Shown one piece after another: positions 8,507 to 20,553 of a DNA stretch of 64,000 nucleotides. The DNA comes from Aquabacterium lacunae (GTDB lineage: Bacteria; Pseudomonadota; Gammaproteobacteria; Burkholderiales; Burkholderiaceae_C), in assembly GCF_004310865.1 (NCBI RefSeq), contig NZ_SIXI01000006.1, positions 124,001 to 188,000 of the forward strand. The letters run 5' to 3'. The first letter of the stretch is position 1. Each line of letters begins with the position of its first letter. A program made the position numbers and the translations under genes. Below the pieces are notes generated by a model that saw only the letters and a list, made by a program, of their open reading frames with translations, searched no databases and was not told the DNA's origin.

Positions 8507-8851
8507 ATGGCTTCTTTCAAACCCTGGGCGCTGATGGTCCTGCCTTTGCTGCTCACCCTGGGCGCCTGCACCCAGGAGCAGCAGAACCAGATCAAGCGCG
8601 ACATCCAGAACTGGACCGGCACCAATGGGGTGATGGAGGTGTATGCCGGCAACATGGTGGTCAAGCGCTTCCTGAAGGTCGACAAGCTTTCGACAGCGCT
8701 GGGCACCAGCGACAACAATCCCCGCTCTTACCGCTATGGTTATGGGGTCTACGACGAGAACCTCAACGGGCAAATCGATTCCGACGAAAAGCGCGTGTAC
8801 TTCGAGGTCTCCGATTATTCGACGTACGTGTTTTTCGAAAGCCCGAGGTGA
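8507..8851 (+). CDS. Small lipoprotein with an EF-hand-like calcium loop
   Basis: 114 residues of unknown function. The first 20 residues are a lipoprotein signal peptide with the lipobox LGAC (lipidated Cys21). The rest is polar with many aromatic residues, ending in SDYSTYVFFESPR. Residues 83-94, DENLNGQIDSDE, fit the canonical 12-residue EF-hand loop: Asp1, Asn3, Asn5, Gly6, Ile8, Asp9 and Glu12. The ATG is preceded by GCGAGG; an earlier in-frame ATG would add 11 polar residues before the signal peptide and is less likely. Only 3 bp separate it from the photolyase gene, so the two are probably co-transcribed. I do not recognise a named family. Confidence 0.75.
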   Translation: MASFKPWALMVLPLLLTLGACTQEQQNQIKRDIQNWTGTNGVMEVYAGNMVVKRFLKVDKLSTALGTSDNNPRSYRYGYGVYDENLNGQIDSDEKRVYFEVSDYSTYVFFESPR

Positions 8852-8854
8852 AGC

Positions 8855-10465
8855 ATGTGGCAGGTGGTCTGGTTCAAGCGCGATCTTCGCTGGACCGACC
8901 ACTTGCCCTTGCTGCAGGCGACCCGGCAAGGGCCGGTGCTTTTGTTGTGGTGCCATGAGCCCGAGCGGTGGCAGCAGCCCGATGCCGCAGCGCAGCACCT
9001 GGGTTTCGCTCGCGAGTGCCTGAACGAGGTCCAGGCCTGGGCGCAAGCCAGTGGCGGCACCTTGCACACCTGGCCGGGCACCATTGAAGAAGCCCTGCGC
9101 CGTGTGCTCGATGAAACCGGGGCGTTCGTGCTGCACAGCCACGAAGAAACCGGGAACGACTGGACCTTCCAGCGTGACCGCCGCGTGGCGACGTGGTGTC
9201 GCGCCCATGGCGTGCCCTGGCACGAGGCACCTCAGCATGGGGTGGTGCGGGGGTTGCGTGACCGCGATCGGTGGGCCGATCGTTGGCTGCGCCACACGTC
9301 GCCCGAGCCATGGCCCACGCCTCAAGCCATCGAATGGGCCGGCTGCAGCAGCTTGCCTGCATGGAACGCCGCGCCGCCCCCTGACAGCGCGGGCCAAGGC
9401 CCTGATGCTGTCGATAAACGCGGTCGTCAGCGTGGTGGGCGGTCCAGGGCCGAGCGTGCATTGCATTCCTTTCTTGGAGGGCGTGGTCGGCTGTATCGGC
9501 AGGCCATGTCCAGTCCTCTGACTGCCCCCTTGGCTTGCTCGCGCCTGTCGCCGCACCTGGCGTGGGGCAGCGTCTCGGTGCGCGAGTGCGTGCATGCGGT
9601 GTGGCAAGCGCGCGCCGAGGTGTTGGCGTTGCCCGAGCCTCACAGAGATCCCGTCTGGCTGAAAAGCCTGCAGAGCTTCGAGTCGCGCCTGCACTGGCAT
9701 TGCCACTTCATCCAGAAGCTGGAGAGCCAGCCCGGCATCGAGTTCCACAACGTGCACCCCGGCTTTGATGGCCTGCGAAACGAAGGGGCGCTCACCGCCG
9801 ACGAGCACGCCCGGTTGCAGGCCTGGTGCGAAGGCCGCACCGGCTGGCCCATGGTCGATGCCTGCATGCGGCAATTGCGCACCACGGGCTGGCTGAACTT
9901 TCGCATGCGGGCCATGCTGATGAGCGTGGCCACCCACCTGCTGTGGCTTCACTGGCGCGAGCCTGCCCTGCATCTGGCGCGCCAGTTTCTCGATTACGAG
10001 CCTGGCATCCACTACCCGCAGGCGCAGATGCAATCGGGAGTCACGGGCATCAACACGGTGCGCGTGTACAACCCGATCAAGCAAGGTCAGGAGCATGACC
10101 CTCAGGGGCAATACATCCGGCGGTGGGTGCCTGAATTGGCCCATCTGCCCGATGCTGACCTGCACACACCCTGGCTGGCCTCGCCCTGGGTGCTGGACGA
10201 AGCGGGGGTGGTGCTGGGGCAGACCTACCCCTTGCCGCTGGTGGACCTGTCTGATGCAGCCCGTCGCGCCCGGGACACCTTGCACGAGCGCAAGCAGGTG
10301 CCTCAGGTGCGGGCCACGTCGGCCAAGGTGTATGCGAAACATGGCAGCCGCAATCCGAACCGGGAGGGCGGGCGAGTGCGCAAGGCCCATTCAGGCCGCG
10401 GGCGGGTTGTCAGCGCTGGGGATGACGACGGCGGAGGGCCGCAACAGCTCAGTCTGCTGGATTGA
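8855..10465 (+). CDS. Cryptochrome/photolyase family flavoprotein
   Basis: 536 residues. It has an N-terminal photolyase alpha/beta domain (begins [11 protein letters not shown]) and a C-terminal FAD-binding helical domain with [17 protein letters not shown] near 328 and [10 protein letters not shown] near 348. The family repairs UV-induced pyrimidine dimers with light energy or acts as a light sensor. Where E. coli photolyase carries NNGGWQWAAS (including the FAD-proximal Trp382), this protein reads [14 protein letters not shown] (382-395), so classical dimer photolyase activity should not be assumed. A Pro/Gly/Arg-rich linker lies around 170-205, and the C-terminus is low-complexity. The start has GAGGTG upstream. 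The 3' end overlaps the convergent MFS gene by 17 bp. Confidence 0.88.
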   Translation: MWQVVWFKRDLRWTDHLPLLQATRQGPVLLLWCHEPERWQQPDAAAQHLGFARECLNEVQAWAQASGGTLHTWPGTIEEALRRVLDETGAFVLHSHEETGNDWTFQRDRRVATWCRAHGVPWHEAPQHGVVRGLRDRDRWADRWLRHTSPEPWPTPQAIEWAGCSSLPAWNAAPPPDSAGQGPDAVDKRGRQRGGRSRAERALHSFLGGRGRLYRQAMSSPLTAPLACSRLSPHLAWGSVSVRECVHAVWQARAEVLALPEPHRDPVWLKSLQSFESRLHWHCHFIQKLESQPGIEFHNVHPGFDGLRNEGALTADEHARLQAWCEGRTGWPMVDACMRQLRTTGWLNFRMRAMLMSVATHLLWLHWREPALHLARQFLDYEPGIHYPQAQMQSGVTGINTVRVYNPIKQGQEHDPQGQYIRRWVPELAHLPDADLHTPWLASPWVLDEAGVVLGQTYPLPLVDLSDAARRARDTLHERKQVPQVRATSAKVYAKHGSRNPNREGGRVRKAHSGRGRVVSAGDDDGGGPQQLSLLD

Positions 10466-11666
10466 GTCCGGCTGCATCGGCCTTGACCTGCTGGCGAGCC
10501 GCCCAGGCGCTGATGGCCCAGGCCGCGCCCACCAGCACCACGCCCACCCAATGCAGATTGTGGTAGCCGGTGCGTCCAGGTTCCGGATGGGCCAGCACCC
10601 AGGCACCCGCCGAGGCACCCACGGCGTGACCCAGGTAAATCGCAGAGGTGTTCAGCGACATCAGCGCCGGCGCCAGGCGTGGCGACAGCCCGCCCAGCCG
10701 CGCCTGCTGCCCCGAGTTGGTGGCAAAACCGCTCAAAGCCCAGGGCAGGGTGACCACTGCCAGCCAGGGCAGGGTGGGCGCCAGCGGCCACAACAAAAGG
10801 CTCAGCACGATCAGGCCCAGCGTGGTGGTCACCGCCTGGGCCGGGCCAGTTCGGTCGATCACCCGGTTCAGCACCAGGTTGCCCAGGAGGGCGAACCCGC
10901 CGAAGAAGCCGAACATGAGGCTGATCTCTTCGGGTGAGGCCCCGAAATCGGTCTTGTAGTAGGGGGCGGCGTAGGCCAGCAGCGCGTACTGTCCGGCGCT
11001 CTGGAACAAGGTCACCACCACCACGGCCAGCAACAAGGGGGATTGGAAGATCTTGCGCCATGCGCGCAGCGACATGGCCGGAGGGCGTATGCCCTTCGGC
11101 AACCCCTTCCACACCCAGGCAGCAGAGATCACCGATGCCACCGCGATGGCGCCCATGGCCACACGCCAGCCCAGGCGCTCGCCTACCCACGCGGTCAGCG
11201 GCATGCCCGCCACCGATGCCACGGCCCAGCCCATGAACACGAAGGTGATGGCCCGACCGCGGTGTGCCGGGGTGCTCATGAAACCCATCGTGGCTGCCGC
11301 CTGGGGGGTGAACACAGCCGCCGACAGCACGGTCACGGCACGCAGAGGCCACAACCAGTCGTAATCGGGTGCCCATGCGCACAAGGCATGGCCCAAGGCG
11401 TACCAGAGCATGGTCAGTGCCAGCAGGCGCCGCCGGTCCATGCCGCCAATGGCTGCAGCCATCAGCGGCGCCCCCACACCCATCATCACGGCGGCCACAG
11501 CGATCAGGTGACCACCCTGGGTCACCGAAATCTTCAGGCTGGCGATCAGGTCATTGAGCGTGCCGCCCACCACCATCACGCCGCAGCCGATCACGAAGTT
11601 GCCGAACAACAGTGCCCAGCGGGCCATTTGCAGTTGCCGCGGGGAGGTGCTGCGTTCAACTTCCAT
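10449..11666 (-). CDS. MFS transporter, 12-TM (DHA1-like)
   Basis: A 405-residue major facilitator superfamily protein with about 12 hydrophobic helices. It carries the loop 2-3 motif GGMDRRRLL and a long central loop after [11 protein letters not shown]. The overall style is that of AraJ/YdhP-like sugar or drug efflux permeases, but the substrate cannot be read from the sequence. Its start is 8 bp downstream of the stop of the hydroxyacid dehydrogenase gene, which suggests a two-gene operon. The last 17 bp overlap the end of the photolyase gene on the other strand. Confidence 0.85.
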   Translation of the reverse strand: MEVERSTSPRQLQMARWALLFGNFVIGCGVMVVGGTLNDLIASLKISVTQGGHLIAVAAVMMGVGAPLMAAAIGGMDRRRLLALTMLWYALGHALCAWAPDYDWLWPLRAVTVLSAAVFTPQAAATMGFMSTPAHRGRAITFVFMGWAVASVAGMPLTAWVGERLGWRVAMGAIAVASVISAAWVWKGLPKGIRPPAMSLRAWRKIFQSPLLLAVVVVTLFQSAGQYALLAYAAPYYKTDFGASPEEISLMFGFFGGFALLGNLVLNRVIDRTGPAQAVTTTLGLIVLSLLLWPLAPTLPWLAVVTLPWALSGFATNSGQQARLGGLSPRLAPALMSLNTSAIYLGHAVGASAGAWVLAHPEPGRTGYHNLHWVGVVLVGAAWAISAWAARQQVKADAAGLNPAD

Positions 11667-11674
11667 GCAGAGGC

Positions 11675-12682
11675 TCAGTGCTGAACACGCAGGGCTTCAG
11701 GGTTGACGATGTTCGTCGGATTGCCCGCCATGAAGGCCAGCAGGTTGTCGAATGCCGCGCTGAAGTAGCGCTCGTAGCTCTCCTGCTCCACGTAGCCGAT
11801 GTGCGGCGTGCACACAGCGTTTTCCAGGCGCAAGAGCGGGTGGCCTTGCAGGATGGGTTCGCTCTCGAACACATCGACTGCCGCCATGCCAGGGCGTCCG
11901 CGGTTCAACGCTGTCACCAGGGCGTTTTCTTCCAGCAGCTCGGCGCGCGAGGTGTTCACCAGCAGGGCTGTGGGCTTCATGCGCAGCAGGTCGTCCAGCG
12001 TGATCGCATGGCGTGTGTCGTCGGTCAGGCGCAGGTGCAGGCTGAGCACGTCGCAGGCTTCGAAGAAGGCCTGGCGGCTGGGGGCCGGCACGTGGCCGTC
12101 TGCCAGTGCTGCGGCCAGCGAGGCCTCGCTGCCCCACACGGTCACGTGCATGCCGAAGGCCTTGCCGTACTGAGCGACCTGGCGGCCGATGCGGCCGTAA
12201 CCCCACACGCCCAGTGTCTTGCCCTTGAGCGTCATGCCCAGGCCAAAGTTGGTGGGCATCGAGGCTGCCTTCAGTCCTGATTGCTGCCAGGCACCATGCT
12301 TGAGATTGCCGATGTACTGCGGCAGACGGCGCATGGCCGCCATGGTCAGTGCCCAGGTCAGCTCGGCTGGCGCGGTAGGGTCACCCACCCCCTCCGCCAC
12401 GGCAATGCCCAGCTTGGTGCAGGCCTCGATGTCGATGTGCGACCCCACACGGCCCGTCTGGCAGATCAGACGCAGACGGGGCAACTTCTCCAGCAGCTGG
12501 CGGGGAAAGTGGGTGCGTTCGCGGACCAGCACCAGTGCTTCAGCGTCTCGAAGGCGCACCGACAGTTGCCCGATGCCCTTCACGGTGTTGGTGTAGACCT
12601 TGGCGTTCAAACCGTCGAGCTTGCTGGCGCACTTGAGTTTGCGCACAGCGTCCTGGTAGTCATCGAGGATGATGATGTTCAT
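11675..12682 (-). CDS. D-2-hydroxyacid dehydrogenase family protein
   Basis: 335 residues, related to phosphoglycerate, glycerate and hydroxypyruvate dehydrogenases, which reduce 2-oxoacids to D-2-hydroxyacids with NAD(P)H. The Rossmann motif is GVWGYGRIGRQVA near residue 158. The catalytic triad is visible: Arg in LLVNTSRAELL, Glu in AAVDVFESEP and His in CTPHIGYVEQ. The exact substrate is unknown. It heads a likely operon with the downstream MFS transporter, so the transporter may move a related acid. A CACAAT -10-like hexamer lies about 25-30 bp upstream of the start. Confidence 0.88.
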   Translation of the reverse strand: MNIIILDDYQDAVRKLKCASKLDGLNAKVYTNTVKGIGQLSVRLRDAEALVLVRERTHFPRQLLEKLPRLRLICQTGRVGSHIDIEACTKLGIAVAEGVGDPTAPAELTWALTMAAMRRLPQYIGNLKHGAWQQSGLKAASMPTNFGLGMTLKGKTLGVWGYGRIGRQVAQYGKAFGMHVTVWGSEASLAAALADGHVPAPSRQAFFEACDVLSLHLRLTDDTRHAITLDDLLRMKPTALLVNTSRAELLEENALVTALNRGRPGMAAVDVFESEPILQGHPLLRLENAVCTPHIGYVEQESYERYFSAAFDNLLAFMAGNPTNIVNPEALRVQH

Positions 12683-12769
12683 TGGGGGGAGGCAGGGATT
12701 CTCCCCACATTGTGCAACGGCTTGACAACCTGGGTGACCGAAAGGCCATCACCCGGGTCGCCGTCAACG

Positions 12770-13318
12770 TCACCAGCGAGCAGTGCGGCCGCTGCTTGTG
12801 TCCACATGCGCTGAAATGCGCACGGGGAAGTGCGCATCCAGGCTTTCCAGTCGGCGGTGCGCCTCGGCCTGTCCGCGGTGCGTGGCGATCACGCTGAACA
12901 CGGTGGCGCGAAGGTGCCACAACTCGCGCAGCGATCGGGACTGGGTGATCGACTCGCGCACATTGGTGGCCGCGTAAGACTGCAGATCCCACACCACCGA
13001 CAGGAATTCGGCCTTGACCTGGTTCAGGCCTCGCAGCACGCGGGGGTGCTCTTCCAGGTCCTCGTCGTCCCAGAGCCAGTGCCAGGCAGTGGTCATCCAG
13101 CGCCGCCATTGGGGCTCGCTGCGGGTGAACAGGGTGGGGGGCTGCACTTCCTTGCGCAGCGTCGATGTCGTGCTCCACTGCCCATGGGCAGGGTCTGCCG
13201 AAGCGGTCTGCGCCGGATCAGTCTTCGCGCTGGAGGTGTCACCCGCAGGCACAGCCTTGGCGCCAGACTTGCGGCCAGCACGGGTGGGGTGATCGTCGAT
13301 GAAGAAAAACGAAGCCAT
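12770..13318 (-). CDS. Hypothetical protein, Trp-rich central region
   Basis: A 182-residue soluble protein that I do not recognise. The N-terminus (MASFFFIDDHPTRAGRKSG) is followed by a low-complexity Ala/Thr/Ser linker to about residue 55. A central part is dense in Trp (QWRRWMTTAWHWLWDDEDL), and an amphipathic helical C-terminal part follows. There is no signal peptide or membrane segment. The start ATG has GGGGGAG just upstream; a start 27 bp further out is less likely. It stands between bfd and the hydroxyacid dehydrogenase gene, with all three on the minus strand but separated by about 90 bp. Confidence 0.65.
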   Translation of the reverse strand: MASFFFIDDHPTRAGRKSGAKAVPAGDTSSAKTDPAQTASADPAHGQWSTTSTLRKEVQPPTLFTRSEPQWRRWMTTAWHWLWDDEDLEEHPRVLRGLNQVKAEFLSVVWDLQSYAATNVRESITQSRSLRELWHLRATVFSVIATHRGQAEAHRRLESLDAHFPVRISAHVDTSSGRTARW

Positions 13319-13413
13319 GGGCTCCCCCGTCGGGACAGGGCGCACGAAGTGGCGCCATCGGGGGAGTTATCGGCCCAAACAGGCCAGGCTTGAGGGGGGA
13401 AAAGACGACGGGT

Positions 13414-13638
13414 TCAGGCCTTCTTCGCCGCTTGCGTGAATTGCGACGCGTTGCGGATCAAGGCAATGGTGTGGTGCTGGCGGGCCTGCTCGAAGGTGTC
13501 GCGGGCACAGCTTTCGCACTTGCCACAGCAGGTCGACACGCCAGATTCCATTTGCAATTCGTCAAAGGACGAAATGCCTTGCTGGGCATGGCGAGCGATG
13601 TCTCGGTCGGAGATGCGGTGGCAGACACAGACGATCAT
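13414..13638 (-). CDS. bfd: Bfd, bacterioferritin-associated ferredoxin
   Basis: A 74-residue [2Fe-2S] protein that binds bacterioferritin and passes electrons to its haem so that stored iron is released. The four cluster cysteines are recognisable as CVC near residues 4-6 and the CCGKC group near 37-41. It lies downstream of bfr on the same strand with a 123-bp gap that holds a Fur-like site, matching the known iron-repressed control of bfd in other proteobacteria. Confidence 0.93.
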   Translation of the reverse strand: MIVCVCHRISDRDIARHAQQGISSFDELQMESGVSTCCGKCESCARDTFEQARQHHTIALIRNASQFTQAAKKA

Positions 13639-13679
13639 GGGGCAGGGCGCTGGAGCCGGGCGATTGCGAAAGTGAATGC

Positions 13680-13703
13680 ATTCTCAAATAGGAATGATTC
13701 GCA
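13680..13703 (-). promoter_or_regulatory. Fur-box-like sequence upstream of bfd
   Basis: The core reads TAGGAAT-G-ATTCGCA on the + strand, matching 11 of 14 positions of the 7-1-7 Fur pattern TGAGAAT-N-ATTCTCA. An additional half-element ATTCTCA lies directly beside it. It sits about 45-65 bp upstream of the bfd start, where a repressor would overlap the promoter. Confidence 0.5.
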
Positions 13704-13721
13704 GTCAATAGCCTGAATGAG

Positions 13722-13738
13722 GGAGGGGCAACCCCTCC
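13722..13738 (-). terminator. Possible hairpin terminator after bfr
   Basis: GGAGGGG and CCCCTCC form a 7-bp stem with a 3-nt loop, 24 bp past the bfr stop. No T-run follows on the minus strand, so it may be a weak or Rho-assisted stop. Confidence 0.35.
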
Positions 13739-13761
13739 ATGCCCTGCCTGCGTCGGTCAGC

Positions 13762-14238
13762 TCAGCTCAGCTCGCCCATCTGTGATTGCAGGTAGTTGGG
13801 CAAGCCCACCTTGCCGATCAGGTCGATCTGAGTCTCCAGGAAATCGATGTGCTCCTCGGTGTCGTCCAGGATCATCTGCAGCAGATCGCGTGACACGTAA
13901 TCGCGCACCGATTCGCAGTAGGCGATGCCATCCTTGATGGTCTGCTGCGCACCGGTTTCCAGCGTCAGGTCACACTGGAGCAGCTCGGGCACGTCCTCGC
14001 CGATCAGCAGCTTGCCCAGGTCCTGCAGGTTGGGCAGCCCGTCGAGGGTGAAGATGCGTTCCATGAGCTTGTCGGCGTGCTTCATCTCGCCGATCGACTC
14101 TTCGTACTCCTTCTTGGCCAGCTTGTCGAAGCCCCAGTGCTTGAGCATGCGGTAGTGCAGGAAGTACTGGTTGGTGGCCGTCAGCTCGTTCTTGAGCTGG
14201 GCGTTCAGATGCTGGATGACGATGGGGTCGCCTTTCAT
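13762..14238 (-). CDS. bfr: Bacterioferritin
   Basis: A 158-residue ferritin-like subunit that assembles into a 24-mer iron-storage shell with haem at subunit pairs. The haem ligand Met52 is present. Ferroxidase residues Glu18, Glu51, His54, Glu94 and His130 are in the expected places. The position matching E. coli Glu127 is Thr127, followed by Glu128 and Glu129; I recall this DDTEEH form from other betaproteobacterial bacterioferritins. The partner gene bfd follows on the same strand. The gene is divergent from carA across 258 bp. Confidence 0.95.
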   Translation of the reverse strand: MKGDPIVIQHLNAQLKNELTATNQYFLHYRMLKHWGFDKLAKKEYEESIGEMKHADKLMERIFTLDGLPNLQDLGKLLIGEDVPELLQCDLTLETGAQQTIKDGIAYCESVRDYVSRDLLQMILDDTEEHIDFLETQIDLIGKVGLPNYLQSQMGELS

Positions 14239-14336
14239 GCCGTTTCCTTCTGGGGTTGTGCCCCGTTGTGGTGCAGTCTGGTGAGGAAGAGGGCCGCTTT
14301 GCGAAGGCGCCGGCCTGAGCCCTTCGGAGGATCGGT

Positions 14337-14496
14337 TATACTCCTAAGGTTTACCCGCAACCACCCCCGCCTAGCGAAATCCGTTTCGTCTCCTCCTCTG
14401 GACACGATCATGTCACGCCTTGCGCCAGCCTGAACAGGCGCGTGCGGCAGGCAGACACGGCAGTGCTGGGCGCATACAACAACGGAGAAATTACCC
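14337..14496 (+). promoter_or_regulatory. carA promoter candidate and leader
   Basis: TATACT at 14337-14342 is a good -10 hexamer, but no clear -35 is seen. It would give a leader of about 150 nt before the GTG start of carA. The leader holds short inverted repeats (CCTG/CAGG near 14429-14438) and a seven-codon open frame MSRLAPA at 14410-14433. Whether this takes part in pyrimidine- or arginine-dependent control is not shown by the sequence. Confidence 0.35.
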
Positions 14497-15684
14497 GTGC
14501 TGCCCGTACTGCCCCAAGCTCTTCTGGCCCTCGCAGACGGCACGGTCTTTCACGGCGCTTCGATCGGTGCAACCGGTCAGACGGTTGGTGAGGTCGTGTT
14601 CAACACCTCGCTGACCGGCTACCAGGAAATCCTCACAGACCCCAGCTATTGCCGGCAGATCGTCACCCTGACGTATCCGCACATCGGCAACTATGGTGTC
14701 AACGAGGAAGACATCGAAGCCCCGAAAGTCCATGCCGCTGGCTTGATCATCAAGGACCTGCCCATCCGCACGTCCAACTTCCGCCAGAGCCAGACGCTGT
14801 CGCAGTACCTGCAAGCCCAGGGCACCGTGGCGATCGCCAACATCGACACCCGCATGCTGACCCGCCTGCTGCGCACCAAGGGTGCCCAGAACGGCGTGAT
14901 CGTCGCACTCCCGGTCGGTCAGGCCATTACCCCGGAGATCATCGCCAAGGCCGTGGCCGATGCGAAGGCCGCCCCCAGCATGGCCGGCCAGGACCTGGCT
15001 CAAGTCGTCACCCGCACCGACTCCACCGTGTGGGACGAGACCGAGTGGAAGCTGGCCAACCCCGAGTTGGGCGGCAAGCCCGGCTTCGGCAAGCAGACCG
15101 CCCCGACCTTCCACGTGGTGGCCTACGACTTCGGCGTCAAGCGCAACATCCTGCGCATGCTGGCCGAGCGCGGCTGCAAGGTCACCGTGGTGCCTGCCAA
15201 GACGCCGGCTGCCGAGGTGCTCAAGCACAATCCTGACGGCATTTTCCTGTCCAACGGCCCTGGTGATCCGGAGCCTTGCGACTACGCGATCGCTGCCGCC
15301 AAGACCCTGATCGACACCGGCATCCCGACCTTCGGCATCTGCCTGGGTCACCAGATCATGGCCCTGGCCTCGGGCGCCAAGACCTTCAAGATGAAGTTCG
15401 GCCACCACGGCGGCAACCACCCCGTGAAGGATCTGGACACCGGTCGCGTCAGCATCACCAGCCAGAACCACGGTTTCGCCGTGGACGAGAAGTCGCTGCC
15501 CGCCAACCTGCGTGCCACGCACATCTCGCTGTTCGACGGCACCCTGCAGGGCCTGGCCCGCACCGACAAGCCCGCCTTCTGCTTCCAGGGCCACCCGGAA
15601 GCCTCGCCGGGCCCGCACGACATCGCTTATCTGTTCGACCGCTTCGTGTCGCTCATGACTACGCACAAGGCGGAGCAAAAATAA
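14497..15684 (+). CDS. carA: Carbamoyl-phosphate synthase small subunit
   Basis: A 395-residue glutamine amidotransferase subunit that releases ammonia from glutamine for CarB, feeding arginine and pyrimidine synthesis. The N-terminal CPSase small-chain domain includes the [10 protein letters not shown] motif. The class I glutaminase domain has the nucleophile Cys in GICLGHQ and the His/Glu pair in [11 protein letters not shown]. The start is GTG with GGAG upstream. carB begins on the next base after the stop, so the pair forms one operon. Confidence 0.97.
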   Translation: MLPVLPQALLALADGTVFHGASIGATGQTVGEVVFNTSLTGYQEILTDPSYCRQIVTLTYPHIGNYGVNEEDIEAPKVHAAGLIIKDLPIRTSNFRQSQTLSQYLQAQGTVAIANIDTRMLTRLLRTKGAQNGVIVALPVGQAITPEIIAKAVADAKAAPSMAGQDLAQVVTRTDSTVWDETEWKLANPELGGKPGFGKQTAPTFHVVAYDFGVKRNILRMLAERGCKVTVVPAKTPAAEVLKHNPDGIFLSNGPGDPEPCDYAIAAAKTLIDTGIPTFGICLGHQIMALASGAKTFKMKFGHHGGNHPVKDLDTGRVSITSQNHGFAVDEKSLPANLRATHISLFDGTLQGLARTDKPAFCFQGHPEASPGPHDIAYLFDRFVSLMTTHKAEQK

Positions 15685-18960
<3,276 letters not shown>

Positions 18961-18970
18961 ACTGTGCAGC

Positions 18971-19001
18971 CACCTGCGGTTCGCATCCGCGGCCGCAGGT
19001 G
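18971..19001. other. Inverted repeat after carB
   Basis: CACCTGCGG and CCGCAGGTG make a 9-bp perfect stem with a 13-nt GC-rich loop, 10 bp past carB. No T-run follows, so it may be an RNA-stabilising hairpin or a weak terminator before greA. Confidence 0.45.
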
Positions 19002-19111
19002 AACGACATCAAGGGCCGCGCCCGGCGCTCATCGCACGATGGGCCTCAAGGGCAGCGGCTCTGTCTTTTGTTGAACCCGATTCCCTTGCCTCCACAAAGG
19101 AGACAGCCACC

Positions 19112-19588
19112 ATGTCGACCATTCCCATCACCAAGCGCGGCGCTGAAAAACTCAAAGAAGAACTGCACCGACTCAAGCACGTCGAGCGTCCTGCCGTGGT
19201 GCAGGCCATTGCCGAGGCGCGTGCCCAGGGTGACCTGTCGGAAAACGCCGAGTACGACGCTGCCAAGGACAAGCAGGGCTTCATCGAAGGCCGCATCCTG
19301 GAAATCGAAGGCAAGCTGTCGGCCGCGCAGATCATCGACCCCTCGACGCTGGACGCGGGCGGCCGCGTGGTGTTCGGTGCCACCGTCGAGATGGAGCTCG
19401 AAGCCACGGGCGACGTGGTCACCTACCAGATCGTCGGTGACGACGAGGCCGACCTGAAGCAAGGCCTGGTGTCGATCAGCTCGCCGATCGCGCGCGCCAT
19501 GATCGGCAAGGAAGCCGGTGACGTGGCCGTGGTGCAGGCGCCGGGTGGTGACCGCAGCTACGAGATCATCGAAGTGCGCTACATCTGA
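19112..19588 (+). CDS. greA: Transcription elongation factor GreA
   Basis: 158 residues, the standard length. GreA enters the secondary channel of RNA polymerase and stimulates cleavage of backtracked transcripts. The N-terminal coiled coil has the conserved acidic tip in [16 protein letters not shown] (about 41-56). The C-terminal FKBP-like domain includes [17 protein letters not shown] strong AAGGAGA ribosome binding site precedes the ATG. It lies between carB and the DUF4149 gene, a common betaproteobacterial order. Confidence 0.97.
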   Translation: MSTIPITKRGAEKLKEELHRLKHVERPAVVQAIAEARAQGDLSENAEYDAAKDKQGFIEGRILEIEGKLSAAQIIDPSTLDAGGRVVFGATVEMELEATGDVVTYQIVGDDEADLKQGLVSISSPIARAMIGKEAGDVAVVQAPGGDRSYEIIEVRYI

Positions 19589-19608
19589 ACGACGGCAGGC
19601 CCGACTCC

Positions 19609-20064
19609 ATGAACTCCACGCTGTTGCGCCTTCAGGTGTGGCTGGCCGGCCTGTGGGCGGGCGCCATCGTGGCCGTTGGGGGCATCGCGGCCCCCAGTTT
19701 GTTTGCGGTGCTGGAGCGTCAGACCGCAGGGCAGGGCGCAGGCCAGATCTTTGCGGTCGAGGCCAAGGTCAGCCTGGGCATGGCCATGCTGCTGTTTGCA
19801 CTGGAGCGCCGTCGCGTGCGTGACCTGGCGGAAGTGCAAGGCGGCTCGGCTGGCATGACGGCCCAGCTGCTGCTGGTGCTGGGGGCGCTGTTTCTGACGG
19901 TGTTTGGTCAGTTCGCCCTGCACCCCATGATCGCCGCCGCCAAGGCCGGGGAACCCACGGCCTTGAGCTTCGGTGCGCTGCACGCCATCTCGGCCAGCAT
20001 GTTCTGGCTCAAGGGCGTGATGGTGTTGACGCTGGCCTGGCGGCTCAGCGGCATCAAGGGCTGA
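19609..20064 (+). CDS. DUF4149 (TMEM205-like) membrane protein
   Basis: A 151-residue inner-membrane protein with four predicted hydrophobic helices (about 8-32, 50-66, 84-104 and 125-145). It resembles DUF4149 proteins, which are regularly found beside greA and yhbY in betaproteobacteria. Conserved features include the short polar loop with Gln and His before the last helix (GQFALHPMI). The function is unknown. It follows greA by 20 bp and probably shares its transcript; it ends directly against the convergent yhbY gene. Confidence 0.8.
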   Translation: MNSTLLRLQVWLAGLWAGAIVAVGGIAAPSLFAVLERQTAGQGAGQIFAVEAKVSLGMAMLLFALERRRVRDLAEVQGGSAGMTAQLLLVLGALFLTVFGQFALHPMIAAAKAGEPTALSFGALHAISASMFWLKGVMVLTLAWRLSGIKG

Positions 20065-20535
20065 TCAGCCCTGCTTCTTGCTGGCCTGGCGCTTCTTGGC
20101 GCGTTTGATCAGGCCGCCAGCCGTCACGCGCTCGTTGCCGGCCACGCGCAGCTTCTTGATCTCCGGACGGCCCGAGCCATTCTTGGAGAACTTCAGGATC
20201 TTGATTTCGCGCACGCCCTTGCCGCCGCGGTCGGCTTCAGGTTCTGCTCGCTGCTTTTCGGGCACTGGGCGCCAGATCACCAGCAGCTTGCCGATGTGCT
20301 GGATCGGGGCCGCGTTGAGCTGGTCGCAGATCTGGGTCATGATGGATTCGCGGGCCTCCCGGTCGTCACCCAGCACACGCACCTTGATCAGGCTATGGGC
20401 CTTCAGTGCGGAGTCGGTTTCTTTCAGGACAGCAGGCGTCAACCCGTCGGCGCCGATCATCACGACGGGGTTCAAATGGTGTGCGTCCGCGCGAAACACG
20501 CGGCGCTCGGCAATGGTCAGTTCAAGAACAGGCAT
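20065..20535 (-). CDS. yhbY: YhbY-type (CRM domain) RNA-binding protein
   Basis: 156 residues. The CRS1/YhbY (CRM) domain fills about residues 1-100, including [23 protein letters not shown] and [11 protein letters not shown]. coli YhbY binds pre-50S ribosomal particles. A Lys/Arg-rich tail of about 55 residues follows, which the 97-residue E. coli protein lacks. The start is only 18 bp from the divergent rlmE start. It ends head-on against the DUF4149 gene with no gap. Confidence 0.92.
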   Translation of the reverse strand: MPVLELTIAERRVFRADAHHLNPVVMIGADGLTPAVLKETDSALKAHSLIKVRVLGDDREARESIMTQICDQLNAAPIQHIGKLLVIWRPVPEKQRAEPEADRGGKGVREIKILKFSKNGSGRPEIKKLRVAGNERVTAGGLIKRAKKRQASKKQG

Positions 20536-20540
20536 CTCGG

Positions 20541-20546
20541 TATTAT
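20541..20546 (+). promoter_or_regulatory. -10 hexamer for a likely leaderless rlmE transcript
   Basis: TATTAT lies in the 18-bp space between the divergent yhbY and rlmE start codons. Seven nucleotides separate it from the A of the rlmE ATG, so transcription would begin at or next to the start codon. No ribosome binding site is present. Confidence 0.45.
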
Positions 20547-20553
20547 CCCCGCC

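Noticed and set aside
13762..14238. Thr instead of Glu at position 127 of bacterioferritin as a broken ferroxidase site
   Set aside because: Glu128 and Glu129 follow directly, and I recall the same DDTEEH form from other betaproteobacterial bacterioferritins, so it is probably a lineage feature.
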